Shown: positions 26,130 to 34,061, counted from the first letter of the stretch. The stretch: DNA of 34,901 nt from Caenibacillus caldisaponilyticus (GCF_002003465.1 NZ_BDDQ01000029.1:1-34901), one strand, 5' to 3'. The notes: a model not told the origin generated them from the letters alone. A program made the numbers and translations.

Positions 26130-26759
26130 TTGAAATGGACGCAATTGGCGCTCGGACCGATTGAGACGAACGGCTACATCCTTGAGAGCGAAACGAAAGA
26201 GGCGGTCATCTTTGATCCCGGCGACGAAGGTGAAAAGATCATCCGGTTCATCCGCGAGCGCCGTTTAAAACCGCTGGCGATCCTATTGACCCATGCGCAT
26301 TTCGATCATATCGGCGCGGTCGATGTCGTGCGCGACCATTTTCGCGTGCCGGTTTACTTGCATCAAAAAGAAGCCGATTGGCTTTGGGATCCGGACAAAA
26401 ACGCCTCGAGCGGCTTTCCGTTGATCGCGCCGGTCAAAACCCGTCCGGCCGATCATCTGCTTGCGGGCGAAGCCCCATTAAACCTCGGCCCCTTCGCCTT
26501 TCAGGTTCTGGAAACGCCCGGGCATTCGCCGGGCAGCGTCTCATATTATCTGAAGGAAGCGGGCGCGGTCTTCTCCGGAGATGCCTTGTTTTACGGCAGC
26601 ATCGGGCGGACCGACCTCTATGGCGGTGACCAGGCGCTGCTTCTGAAGTCGATCCGAACCAAATTGTTTGCCCTTCCGGATGATACCGTCGTTTTGCCCG
26701 GCCACGGTTTGACGACGACCATTCGCCATGAGAAAGCCACCAATCCGTTTTTGACGTAG
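26130..26759 (+). CDS. yqgX: Metallo-beta-lactamase-fold hydrolase, YqgX (glyoxalase II-like)
   Basis: A 209-residue zinc hydrolase. Metal ligands are seen in THAHFDHIGA, in the His of ETPGHSPGS, in the Asp of FSGDALF and in LPGHGLTT. Such proteins hydrolyse thioesters such as S-lactoyl-thiols in methylglyoxal detoxification; related B. subtilis enzymes act in bacillithiol-linked glyoxalase. Substrate is not provable here. A TTG start (MKWTQLALGPIETNGYIL) is chosen because GGAGGAG lies 9 nt upstream and the family begins there; the frame stays open far upstream without family resemblance. Confidence 0.9.
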   Translation: MKWTQLALGPIETNGYILESETKEAVIFDPGDEGEKIIRFIRERRLKPLAILLTHAHFDHIGAVDVVRDHFRVPVYLHQKEADWLWDPDKNASSGFPLIAPVKTRPADHLLAGEAPLNLGPFAFQVLETPGHSPGSVSYYLKEAGAVFSGDALFYGSIGRTDLYGGDQALLLKSIRTKLFALPDDTVVLPGHGLTTTIRHEKATNPFLT

Positions 26760-27053
26760 AATGGGAAGGCGCGATTGCGTTGGCTTGCGCACGGAAGCTT
26801 TAAGCGGTTGAAAGCGGGCGGAGTGTAACCTCCCATCGTTTGGATCAGGCGGAAGGCAGGACGCACGGCGGCCCAAAGCCGGCCGGTCCGGATCATGTAA
26901 ACGCTTGGTGATAGGGAGGGGAAACGCCGGCGTTGCGGTCTCGTTCGCTTCCGCTTGCCCGTTTCGCTGTACTCAGGGGCGAGGCGGGACGGGTTTCCGC
27001 AAGCCTCCTGTACGGCTGGTCACAGCGGCGGCCGGCACGCCTTTGTTGTGAAC
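26760..27053 (+). other. Intergenic region before the methyltransferase gene
   Basis: GC-rich, no gene or terminator recognised. Confidence 0.5.
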
Positions 27054-27099
27054 CCCCTTTTCATTTGCTCATAAGATAATACGAATCGATGAAAAGGGG
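27054..27099 (+). repeat. Perfect 11-bp inverted repeat overlapping the ribosome binding site of the methyltransferase gene
   Basis: CCCCTTTTCAT (27054-27064) and ATGAAAAGGGG (27089-27099) are fully complementary across a 24-nt loop. The right arm holds the AAAAGGGG Shine-Dalgarno. The loop contains GATAAT, a -10-like hexamer without a good -35. Confidence 0.75.
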
Positions 27100-27101
27100 A
27101 G

Positions 27102-27857
27102 ATGATGGTGGGCGATAAGAACTACTTGAATTTCCTCGCCAAATTTGGGGTTTCGAGCGCGCATCCCGGCGGGTTGCCGCTGACGCGCGCCCTTTTTGAC
27201 AAGATTCCGTGCCGCCAAAACGAACACGTATTGGATGTCGGTTGCGGAACCGGCGAGACGTCCGTTTATTTGGCCAAACGTTTCGGCTGCCGCGTCACGG
27301 CCGTGGACATCCAACCGTTAATGGTCCAGCATGCGCGCAACCGGGCGCGGGCGGAAGGGCTGTCGATCGACGTCTATCAAGCGGATGCGGAAAAGCTTCC
27401 CTTCGCCGATCGCTCTTTTGATAAGGTCGTTGCCGAATCCGTCACGGTTTTTACAAACGCGGGGTTGTCGCTTCCGGAATATCGGCGCGTGTTAAAGCCG
27501 AACGGGGTGCTGATTGATCTGGAGATGACGGCGGCGCGGCGTTTAACGGATTCTGAGGCGGCCGATGTCAAAAAGGTGTATGACATCGATCGCATCCTGA
27601 CGGAAGCGGATTGGTTGGAGGCATTAAAGGGTGCCGGGTTTCAGGATATCACCGTTTATACTGGCGAGGATTTGCTTGATGCGGAAGTGGATCTCCCGGA
27701 CGCATCGGGATTCGAATTCACACGGGACATTGATTTGGATGCGTTTAATGCGTGGTTCGGGCACATACAGATCATGGAGAAATACGGCAGGATATTGAAT
27801 TATCGCGTCTATGTGGCCAAGGCGCCCATAGATCGGCGAGCCGATGAAGCAAAATAA
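27102..27857 (+). CDS. SAM-dependent methyltransferase, class I
   Basis: A 251-residue cytosolic enzyme. Motif I is HVLDVGCGTGETSVYLA (SAM binding), motif II VTAVDIQPLMVQHA, motif III/IV ADAEKLPFADRSFDKVVAE, with VLKPNGVLIDLEM after it. The pattern is of the UbiE/Methyltransf_11 type acting on small molecules; the substrate is unknown. Start is ambiguous: ATG 27102 nearly touches the Shine-Dalgarno, while ATG 27105 or GTG 27108 have better spacing. It lies between yqgX and yqgY, where B. subtilis has no such gene, so it is an insertion in the conserved order. A bidirectional terminator follows. Confidence 0.9.
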   Translation: MMVGDKNYLNFLAKFGVSSAHPGGLPLTRALFDKIPCRQNEHVLDVGCGTGETSVYLAKRFGCRVTAVDIQPLMVQHARNRARAEGLSIDVYQADAEKLPFADRSFDKVVAESVTVFTNAGLSLPEYRRVLKPNGVLIDLEMTAARRLTDSEAADVKKVYDIDRILTEADWLEALKGAGFQDITVYTGEDLLDAEVDLPDASGFEFTRDIDLDAFNAWFGHIQIMEKYGRILNYRVYVAKAPIDRRADEAK

Positions 27858-27883
27858 GCCATCGCGACCGATGGCTTGTTTTA
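27856..27883. terminator. Bidirectional terminator between the methyltransferase gene and yqgY
   Basis: AAGCCATCG and CGATGGCTT form nine perfect pairs around CGAC, with T-rich tails on both strands. Confidence 0.85.
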
Positions 27884-28123
27884 TTGAGCGCCTCCCTGCG
27901 GCATCATAAAGGCGGACCAATATGTAAATCCGATAAAAAACAAGGTGAGATAAGCGCCGAAAATATACATATACGTGCGTTCCGACAGATTCAAATAACC
28001 TAATGTCAGGAAAAAGGCGGTATTGGCGAAAAATAAAAGGGACATCGGGATGAGCCCGCCCGCCAGAGCCATGACGGCGAAGGTCAACGTCCAAAAGGCG
28101 AGCACTCGGAACATTCTGGGCAT
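27881..28123 (-). CDS. yqgY: Small membrane protein YqgY (DUF2626)
   Basis: An 80-residue protein with about three hydrophobic helices. It shows the DUF2626 pattern: MFRVLAFWTLTFAVM at the start, LLFFANTAFFLTLGYLNLSERTYMYIFGAYLT in the middle, and GFTYWSAFMM near the end. Function unknown. AGGAGG lies about 8 nt before the ATG. It is divergent from mgsR, as yqgY and mgsR are neighbours in B. subtilis. Confidence 0.85.
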   Translation of the reverse strand: MPRMFRVLAFWTLTFAVMALAGGLIPMSLLFFANTAFFLTLGYLNLSERTYMYIFGAYLTLFFIGFTYWSAFMMPQGGAQ

Positions 28124-28285
28124 CGGTTTCCCTCCTGATCAACGATTTTCCACAATTGCAATTATAATTTAAGGTTTCGCTATTGTAAATCCCTTCCGAA
28201 GTTGTCGTCTTCCTTCATATTGTAACCGCACCGGCCGTTCTTAATCCGACGACATGGCCCAAAAACCTTTCTCTCATTTTTTCTT

Positions 28286-28311
28286 GTTTAATTCATGTCG
28301 ATTTAGGGAAT
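28286..28311 (+). promoter_or_regulatory. SigB-type general-stress promoter of mgsR
   Basis: GTTTAA (28286-28291), 14 nt, GGGAAT (28306-28311); the SigB consensus is GTTTAA, 13-15 nt, GGGTAT. It lies 42 nt before the start. B. subtilis mgsR is SigB-dependent, so the site fits. Confidence 0.8.
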
Positions 28312-28353
28312 CAATTTAGATGAAGAGTAGGTTTCTAGGAGGGGGTATATACG

Positions 28354-28740
28354 GTGGCTCGACTCGTCTTTTACACCTATCCGAGCTGTACCTCATGTCG
28401 GAAAACGAAAGCCTGGTTAAAGCAACATCACATCGATTATGAGGAACGCCACATCTTTAAGGAAGCGCCCGGCAAGGACGAATTGATGGAGATTATTAAA
28501 CTGACGAAGGAAGGCGTCAAGGAAATCCTCGCGACGCGGAGCGAGACGTTTAAAAAACTGGACATCGACATCGAGGAATTACGGGTCAGTGAAGTGCTGC
28601 AGCTGTTGCACGACGAACCGCGCCTGCTTCGGCGACCGATCCTGACCGACGGCGAAAAGCTGATCATCGGTTTTAACCGTTCGGGCTTGCAAAAGTTGAG
28701 CGAAGCGCATTACAAACTTTCCTCCCAACATGTCTCATAA
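28354..28740 (+). CDS. mgsR: Spx/ArsC-family stress regulator MgsR
   Basis: A 128-residue thioredoxin-fold protein that binds the RNA polymerase alpha C-terminal domain and, in B. subtilis, activates a subset of SigB-dependent genes. The redox pair C12-T-S-C15 is present (YPSCTSCRKTKAWL), followed by HIFKEAPGKDEL and the family LLRRPILTDGEKLIIGF. Spx itself is the alternative, but size, SigB promoter and place beside yqgY favour MgsR. A GTG start follows AGGAGGGGG by 8-10 nt. A terminator follows immediately. Confidence 0.88.
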   Translation: MARLVFYTYPSCTSCRKTKAWLKQHHIDYEERHIFKEAPGKDELMEIIKLTKEGVKEILATRSETFKKLDIDIEELRVSEVLQLLHDEPRLLRRPILTDGEKLIIGFNRSGLQKLSEAHYKLSSQHVS

Positions 28741-28745
28741 CCGAG

Positions 28746-28775
28746 AAATCCGCCGATACGGCGGACTTCTTTTTG
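28746..28775 (+). terminator. mgsR terminator
   Basis: TCCGCCG and CGGCGGA pair around ATA, extended by A-T pairs with one mismatch, followed by CTTTTT. Confidence 0.85.
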
Positions 28776-28849
28776 CTTGGAAAAGCGAAGAGATGATGGA
28801 TGTCATTTCTTAGGAGGCACCGGCGCTTCTTTCCCGGTTCGCTCTGGAC

Positions 28850-28887
28850 AAAAAACGGGCACCGGTCCGTGTGCGGGATCCGTGCCC
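28850..28887 (-). terminator. Terminator of the comG-aroK-yqzE operon
   Basis: GGGCAC and GTGCCC plus inner TCC/GGA pairs form a long imperfect stem; on the minus strand it runs into GTTTTTT, 5 nt after the yqzE stop. Confidence 0.85.
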
Positions 28888-28891
28888 TCGT

Positions 28892-29113
28892 CTACCGAAA
28901 AAGCTTCGGGCGCCAAGGCAGTCTGAGGCGGGCTCGTTTGATTCGGTTGGCATAGTGGCCGAGCGCGTTCGGGAGAAGCCCAAACATTTCGTTTCGGAAC
29001 GCGGTTCGGGATTTCCGTTTCGCTTCTCTGCGTCTTTTGCGCTCGCTTTTCGGTTGATTCATGTATCGGACAAACTGTTCGGTGAGAAATTTAACGTAAT
29101 CATCCGATTTCAT
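28892..29113 (-). CDS. yqzE: YqzE family protein
   Basis: A 73-residue protein opening MKSDDYVKFLTEQFVRYMNQPKSERKRRR, the YqzE pattern, followed by a highly basic tail rich in Arg and Lys. Function unknown; in bacilli yqzE sits at the end of the comG operon, as here. ATG 29113 matches the usual family start; in-frame codons upstream (29122, 29119) exist. The ribosome binding site is weak (GGTG), suggesting coupling to upstream translation. Confidence 0.85.
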   Translation of the reverse strand: MKSDDYVKFLTEQFVRYMNQPKSERKRRREAKRKSRTAFRNEMFGLLPNALGHYANRIKRARLRLPWRPKLFR

Positions 29114-29131
29114 CCGCATCACCGTCCGCTA

Positions 29132-29647
29132 TTATGCCCAAAACCGTTCGTGCCTAACCAAAAAACCGATCATTTCATCGACGACGGTGTCCACCGACTT
29201 CATGGTCGTGTCGACGATGTAGTCCGCTTCCAGATAAAAGGGAAGGCGGCTGGCCATCAAGCGAAAGACGTGCGCGGTTTCGCGATTTTTTAAAAGCGGC
29301 CGGGAGCGATCGTTTTTCAAGCGGCGGATGGCCATATTGGGATCGACGTGAAGGTATATGACGATGCCGTGCTCTCTCATAAAGCGCCGGTTCGTTTCAT
29401 CGAGGACGATGCCGCCTCCGGTCGAGACGATCACACCGGCTTTCGCGACCGAGCGCAGGATGCTGCTTTCATGGCGCCGAAACGCGGCTTCGCCTTCCTC
29501 GGCAAAAATGGCCGGGATCGATTTTTGGCAAAACTGTTCGACCAATTCATCCGTGTCAAACACCGTCATCGACAATCGCCGTCCCAACTCGCGCGCGATG
29601 GTGGATTTGCCGGCACCCATGAATCCCGTCAAAAATATGGTCTCCAA
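29132..29647 (-). CDS. aroK: Shikimate kinase
   Basis: Phosphorylates shikimate at the 3-OH in the chorismate pathway, and so feeds the TrpEG enzyme of this window. P-loop GFMGAGKST near residue 10, shikimate-binding DTDELVE and FAEEGEAAFRRHES, and a lid region DRSRPLL are present; length is 171 residues. A TTG start is chosen because GGGAGG lies 7 nt upstream; it lies three bases before the comGG stop region, so translation is probably coupled to comGG. An ATG five codons earlier overlaps the ribosome binding site. Confidence 0.93.
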   Translation of the reverse strand: METIFLTGFMGAGKSTIARELGRRLSMTVFDTDELVEQFCQKSIPAIFAEEGEAAFRRHESSILRSVAKAGVIVSTGGGIVLDETNRRFMREHGIVIYLHVDPNMAIRRLKNDRSRPLLKNRETAHVFRLMASRLPFYLEADYIVDTTMKSVDTVVDEMIGFLVRHERFWA

Positions 29648-29649
29648 GG

Positions 29650-30063
29650 TTAATCCTCCCATTCTGTAATCGTTTCTGCATTCGTGTCAATCTCAAAAAC
29701 GACGGATTGCGGGGCATGCGGGGGATCCGTCACGCGAACGTTGATGCGGAGCGTTCCCTCGGCCGCGGGGGTCGTCGTATAATCGACGCGCGCGTGATCC
29801 AATGTGAAGGTACCGGAGGGCGGCAAAGCATGGGTTTTGCGCCACGAATCGAGGAGCTGGCGGGCCGCCGTCACCTTTAACTGCGTATAGCGGACGGCGA
29901 TTTCCCGTTTCGCCACGAAATCCCGGTCGTTCGCGAGATGGTCGATCGCGTTGACCGCGTAAAACGCAAAGAACAGCATGATGATCATCGCGATCGGCAG
30001 GATGAAACCGCCTTGATCGTTTCGCTTTCCGGTTTCTATTTTACCATTTTTAGCACCACCCAA
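29650..30063 (-). CDS. comGG: Competence minor pseudopilin ComGG
   Basis: A 137-residue protein; a type IV prepilin-like start GGFILPIAMIIMLFFAFYAVN with a hydrophobic helix but lacking the usual Glu5, as is common in ComGG. The rest is variable and recognised chiefly by position as the last comG gene. A TTG start follows GGGAGG by 8 nt and overlaps the comGF end. Part of the DNA-uptake pseudopilus. Confidence 0.85.
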   Translation of the reverse strand: MGGAKNGKIETGKRNDQGGFILPIAMIIMLFFAFYAVNAIDHLANDRDFVAKREIAVRYTQLKVTAARQLLDSWRKTHALPPSGTFTLDHARVDYTTTPAAEGTLRINVRVTDPPHAPQSVVFEIDTNAETITEWED

Positions 30064-30470
30064 TGGTAGGTCCTCCCTTCCGCATCCGTCAGGGATATCG
30101 AAACGTCATTGGGATGGACTTGAAAATCGACGGAACGAACGTTGCGGAGCAAGATTTCGTAGCCTTCCCCGTTGACGCTGCGGCGCAGGTTCGTGCCAAT
30201 CAACTGATAATCGACCGTGTTGCCGTCTTCTTTGAAAACAAGCCGGCGGTCACTGGATGCAAAGTCTTTCCCGCCGGCGAGTTCGTCATTGATCTGTTGA
30301 AAAAAGATCAAGATGTCTTTGCGCTCCGTCGTCTGATACGCGTGATCGCCGAGGACGGCCTGGGCGACATTCGCAACCAGCGCCGCCGTCACGGTCAAAA
30401 TGGCGAGCGCCATCATCGCGGAGAGGAGCGTGTATCCGCCGTTGCGGTTCAACGCATGGCGATTCCGCAT
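30036..30470 (-). CDS. comGF: Competence minor pseudopilin ComGF
   Basis: A 144-residue protein with prepilin signal NRNGG|YTLLSAMMALAILTVTAALVANV and a C-terminal domain VDYQLIGTNLRRSVNGEGYEILLRNV, the typical ComGF core. Ser stands where Glu5 usually is. ATG 30470 is chosen, with AGGGTG about 8 nt upstream; the frame overlaps the comGE end by about 20 nt. Confidence 0.9.
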   Translation of the reverse strand: MRNRHALNRNGGYTLLSAMMALAILTVTAALVANVAQAVLGDHAYQTTERKDILIFFQQINDELAGGKDFASSDRRLVFKEDGNTVDYQLIGTNLRRSVNGEGYEILLRNVRSVDFQVHPNDVSISLTDAEGRTYHWVVLKMVK

Positions 30471-30787
30471 GCCTCGTTCACCCTTTGGCTTCGATCCTGC
30501 CATACCACACATAATTCAACGGTATGCGGATCGACTTCTTTCCATTGCAAGTCGTAAGCCGTTCCATTGACGGTGAGCCGATCGTTTTCTGCAGAACGCC
30601 CCGCGCTCCATTCGGACAGTTCGTTGTGGATCAGGGTGAGCGCGTATTCCCTTTCACTGACCGCCCGGCGCTCAACCGTTGCGCGCTGTAGAATCGGGAC
30701 GAGGCAAGAGAGGCAAACCACCAAGACAAGCAGGGCGACGGTGACTTCCACAACCGTAAATCCTTTTTCACGTGACGGGTTCGACAT
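30449..30787 (-). CDS. comGE: Competence minor pseudopilin ComGE
   Basis: A 112-residue protein; leader REKG|FTVVEVTVALLVLVVCLSCL with the conserved Glu5, then a long helix and a small beta domain. AAGGAAG precedes the ATG, which lies inside the end of comGD. Confidence 0.9.
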   Translation of the reverse strand: MSNPSREKGFTVVEVTVALLVLVVCLSCLVPILQRATVERRAVSEREYALTLIHNELSEWSAGRSAENDRLTVNGTAYDLQWKEVDPHTVELCVVWQDRSQRVNEACGIAMR

Positions 30788-31220
30788 AAAATCTTCCTTG
30801 GCCCAAGAGGATGACGAGTTTGTAGGCGTAGTGGGGGCTCTGAATGAAAAGGGTTCCGGCCTGCCCTTGGACCGTGCCGTGCGGCGTGAAGCTCACGCTG
30901 AGCGCGTGCGTGCCTTTTTCAAAGCGGATGTCTTTTTCAATCGGAAGTTGTTTGATCGGTTGTCCGCCCAAAAGGACGTACACCAAATGGTTCGCGTTGT
31001 TGAATTGTACGTTCACGTAGCGCTCTTCGGCAATGGCCGTCATTTGCGCAAAATTTAACGTATCCTCGAGCAGGCCGACAAAAGCGTCCAGTTTTTGCCG
31101 TTCCTGAACGACTCCGAATTGATGAAAAGCGATGGGCAGAACCATGACCATGATCGTGATGACGATGAGCATCTCAATCATAGTGACGCCTTGCCCCCCT
31201 AAGCGTTCAGTTGCCACCAT
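30768..31220 (-). CDS. comGD: Competence pseudopilin ComGD
   Basis: A 150-residue protein; leader GGQG|VTMIEMLIVITIMVMVLPIAF with Glu5, and a C-terminal beta domain (YVNVQFNNANHLVYVLLGGQ). The start overlaps the comGC stop. ATG 31220 has only a weak ribosome binding site, in line with translational coupling. Confidence 0.92.
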   Translation of the reverse strand: MVATERLGGQGVTMIEMLIVITIMVMVLPIAFHQFGVVQERQKLDAFVGLLEDTLNFAQMTAIAEERYVNVQFNNANHLVYVLLGGQPIKQLPIEKDIRFEKGTHALSVSFTPHGTVQGQAGTLFIQSPHYAYKLVILLGQGRFYVEPVT

Positions 31221-31536
31221 CCGATCCCGCCTTGACGACTTTTCCGTTGACGAGCGTCAAAGCCACGCCGTCGGGACATGTGACGGAGTCGACATAGCCT
31301 TCCGAAACGAGCTCATTGAGGTTGGTCAATTCGGCGTCGTGAGCGATGTTGTAGGCGGCCACCTGGCTTTGCACGAGTTTGATCGTCGCTTCGCAGCTCT
31401 TTTCTTTGACGACCTGATTGGATTTCGTCATGCTCGGGATGGCGATCAAAAGCAGGATGGAGATGATCATAAGGACGATCAGCATTTCGATCAGCGTGAA
31501 GGCCTCTTTTTTCTTTAGCAGGGAAAGCTGAATCAC
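31207..31536 (-). CDS. comGC: Major competence pseudopilin ComGC
   Basis: Main subunit of the pseudopilus that pulls DNA through the wall. The 109-residue prepilin has leader KKKEA|FTLIEMLIVLMIISILLLIAIP; Ala rather than Gly precedes the cleavage site, as in some other ComGC proteins. Two cysteines (KEKSCEAT and VTCPDG) can form the intramolecular disulfide known for B. subtilis ComGC. The C-terminal SEGYVDSVTCPDG is a strong family mark. GTG 31536 is chosen, with AAAGGGG about 9 nt upstream; TTG 31554 is an alternative. Confidence 0.95.
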   Translation of the reverse strand: MIQLSLLKKKEAFTLIEMLIVLMIISILLLIAIPSMTKSNQVVKEKSCEATIKLVQSQVAAYNIAHDAELTNLNELVSEGYVDSVTCPDGVALTLVNGKVVKAGSDGGN

Positions 31537-31569
31537 CGGTACAACCCCTTTCAAAAGGTCATGAAAGCA

Positions 31570-32604
31570 TTACAGGCCGTTCAAAATGGTAAACATCGGC
31601 GTGAGGATGGAGAGAAACAAGCCGATGATGAGCCCGCCGAAGAGGACGAAGAATACGGGCTGCACCAAGGAGAGGGCGCGGGTGGTCTTCTCTTCGAAGG
31701 TGCGAATCATCATCTCGCTGTAGTCGAAGAGCGTCTCACCCAGGCGCCCGCTGACATCGCCGTTGCGGATGACCGCCGGCAAATCTCTCGCATAAAATCG
31801 GCTTTGTGCGATGATGTCGCTGAAGGCGTGACCGTCGTTCAAAAGTTGGCGCAGCGCACGGGCCTCCGATTTAAAAAATCGGTCAAATGGTTGAGCTTCC
31901 ATGAGTTTGAGGGCATCATTGACAGACAGCCCCACCCGGAGCAAACCGCCGATATGAAAGCTGAAGGTGTAAGTGAGGTAAAGACGGAGGTAAGAGGAGA
32001 GGATGGGAATGTATAGTAATTGCGCCATTCGTCGTTCGGGAGGGATCTTTTTGGCGTAAACGACGGCGAAAAGGATGAGGATCGCGGCGGTGATGAGTAA
32101 CGATCCGTAAATGGCGCGCGAGTGGCGAGAAACATAGAGGAGGAATCGGACTCCGGGCGACGATTGGATGTCCATGGCGCTGTAGAGTTGTTCAAAACTC
32201 GGAAGCAGTTGGTCGAGCACGACATAAACCATAATGGCAAAGATCCACAGCAAAAAGAGCGGGTAGCGCATCAGCTTATTCATTTTTTCTTTTTGTTGTT
32301 CGCGAACCTTTAAAAAACGGCCGCTTTCAAGAAATCCCCTGGGAAGTTCGCCGGTATGCGAAGCGAAGTGAAGAAAGCTGCAGACATCGTTCGGAAATCC
32401 TGCGCGTTGAAAAGCGTGGGCCATCTCATCGCCCTTTGACAGCTGTTCCAGCAAGTTGAGCAAGGTCTTTTTTACGGCGGGAGGCTGTTCGTAGTGTTGG
32501 AGGCGGATGGCGTCAGCGAGGCTGTATCCTTTGTCGAGACAAGTGCCGACGCGGGTGAGAAAATCGGCTTGCTGGACTTTTTTCCATTTTCTACGAAGAG
32601 GCAT
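31570..32604 (-). CDS. comGB: Competence pseudopilus platform protein ComGB
   Basis: Polytopic inner-membrane platform of the pilus motor, 344 residues, GspF family with two related cytoplasmic domains and about three membrane helices (LFLLWIFAIMVYVVL, IYGSLLITAAILILFAVVY, and FFVLFGGLIIGLFLSIL at the end). Motifs TGELPRGFLESG and DVSGRLGETL are the repeated GspF signatures. ATG 32604 overlaps the last 14 nt of comGA, so translation is coupled. Confidence 0.95.
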   Translation of the reverse strand: MPLRRKWKKVQQADFLTRVGTCLDKGYSLADAIRLQHYEQPPAVKKTLLNLLEQLSKGDEMAHAFQRAGFPNDVCSFLHFASHTGELPRGFLESGRFLKVREQQKEKMNKLMRYPLFLLWIFAIMVYVVLDQLLPSFEQLYSAMDIQSSPGVRFLLYVSRHSRAIYGSLLITAAILILFAVVYAKKIPPERRMAQLLYIPILSSYLRLYLTYTFSFHIGGLLRVGLSVNDALKLMEAQPFDRFFKSEARALRQLLNDGHAFSDIIAQSRFYARDLPAVIRNGDVSGRLGETLFDYSEMMIRTFEEKTTRALSLVQPVFFVLFGGLIIGLFLSILTPMFTILNGL

Positions 32605-33664
32605 TGTGATCACCAATTGGCAGCGCATCGCTTGAAGAGGCGACATACCCCAGAGCGGCCGCCTGCCGATAGTAGTCGTCCAGTCGCTTAAAGCGGCGTT
32701 TAGCGCTCGAACCGTTTTTTAACACATCGTGGAGCGGAAGGCCGGCCAGGATTTCGTAAATCGCGGTGCGGCGGTGGTTCCGTTGTTCCTGATGAGGGCA
32801 GTCGGGGGAACAGACGGGACCGCAGCGCGGACAATGAATGTGGATCAAGCGTTGCGCCACCACTCCGACGAGCGTTTCCTTCAGATCGAACCGCGGGATG
32901 CCGACTTCGAGCAAACGGTGGATCGCCCCGATGGAGTCGGAGGCGTGAATCGTGGAGAAGACCAAATGCCCGGTGATCGCCGCCCGTACAGCAATTTTCG
33001 CGGTTTCCAAGTCACGGATTTCGCCGATCATTATTATATCCGGGTCGTGGCGGAGGATGGCTTTGAAGCCGGTTTGGTAGGTGAGATCGGCCTTTTCGTT
33101 GACTTCCATCTGGATAAAGCCGTCGTGGCGCTTTTCGACGGGGTCTTCCAACGTCACGATTCTCGGATTATAGCGCCGTTTCGCCGTATGAAGCATGGCG
33201 TACATGGAGGTCGTTTTTCCCGAACCGGTGGGACCGGCAAACAAAATCAATCCGTTTTCATAGCCAAGCAAGGATTCGAGTTGTGCGGCCGACTCTGAAA
33301 AAATCGATAAGTCGTTCAATCGGATATCGGAGGTTTGGGGCAGCAGCCGAATGACGAGGCTTTCGCGGAGTGCGGCGGGCAAGGTCGAAAAGCGGAGGTG
33401 GATGGGTTGATGCAAAATGACGACATCAAGCGAACCAGATTGCGGCCGCCTCTTTTCGCCGATATCCATCCCGGCTCGGAATTTGAAATGGTTGATGATG
33501 CGTTCGGCAAAGTCGCAGGATAAGATGTCCAATTCATAGAGGTGATCGTACACGCGCAGTTCGATGAGGGTGTCGTCCTTTCGCGGAACGAAGTGAATGT
33601 CAGAGGCGTTGATGCGAAGCGCGATTTCCAGCAGTTCTTCACTCTTCTTCTCTACCTCATTCAA
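32591..33664 (-). CDS. comGA: Competence pilus assembly ATPase ComGA
   Basis: Traffic ATPase powering pseudopilus assembly; 357 residues. The N-terminal part (about 1-120) has NASDIHFVPRKD. Walker A GPTGSGKT is at 144-151, Asp box and Walker B in RHDPDIIMIGEIRD, then AAITGHLVFSTIHASDS. A C-terminal cysteine cluster (HCPRCGPVCSPDC) resembles the zinc motif of GspE/PilB proteins. A TTG start follows GGTGA by 5 nt. First gene of the operon; a ComK-box-like element lies about 80 bp upstream. Confidence 0.96.
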   Translation of the reverse strand: MNEVEKKSEELLEIALRINASDIHFVPRKDDTLIELRVYDHLYELDILSCDFAERIINHFKFRAGMDIGEKRRPQSGSLDVVILHQPIHLRFSTLPAALRESLVIRLLPQTSDIRLNDLSIFSESAAQLESLLGYENGLILFAGPTGSGKTTSMYAMLHTAKRRYNPRIVTLEDPVEKRHDGFIQMEVNEKADLTYQTGFKAILRHDPDIIMIGEIRDLETAKIAVRAAITGHLVFSTIHASDSIGAIHRLLEVGIPRFDLKETLVGVVAQRLIHIHCPRCGPVCSPDCPHQEQRNHRRTAIYEILAGLPLHDVLKNGSSAKRRFKRLDDYYRQAAALGYVASSSDALPIGDHNASS

Positions 33665-33741
33665 ACGTTCACCTGCTTTCTTGTTAATGTGGTTTGCGCT
33701 TATTAAGATTCGACATCAATGGACAGATTCCTGCTTTTTAT

Positions 33742-33775
33742 AAAAAATTTTTTCCGATTTTGCAAATTATTTTTC
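33742..33775 (-). promoter_or_regulatory. Candidate ComK box upstream of comGA
   Basis: Two AT-boxes of the form AAAA-N5-TTTT: 33742-33754 (7 of 8 positions) and 33763-33775 (6 of 8), separated by 8 nt, one of the spacings known for ComK dimers. It is located about 80-110 bp upstream of the comGA start. Low complexity makes chance matches likely. Confidence 0.45.
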
Positions 33776-34009
33776 GACATCATACCCTTGATCATACCCC
33801 GTCTTTGCATCCCTTCCAAATAGATGGTGGGGCGGATCGGTGGCTTTTTTCGGCAAACGGGCAAGGGCTTCCGCCATCCGTTAGAGGGAGGATGGGGGGC
33901 ATAAATGGAATGAAAAAATCGTTTTATTTGGAGTTTAAATCATTTCTGCGCTTGCTTCATTAAATAAGACCCACGCATCTGATATTATCCCCTTGATGCT
34001 AGTATAGTT
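33776..34009. other. Spacer between the comGA control region and the IS element
   Basis: No gene recognised; open frames here lack ribosome binding sites. Confidence 0.5.
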
Positions 34010-34061
34010 TCATGGACACCCTTTAGTGAAATATAATATTAACGAAGGGATGTGTCCTGAT

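Noticed and set aside
26082-26162. A 26-residue ORF overlapping the yqgX start in another phase
   Set aside because: No clear ribosome binding site of its own; the GGAGG inside it serves yqgX.
33694-33963. An 89-codon plus-strand frame between comGA and the IS element
   Set aside because: It crosses the AT-rich control region, lacks a ribosome binding site and resembles nothing.
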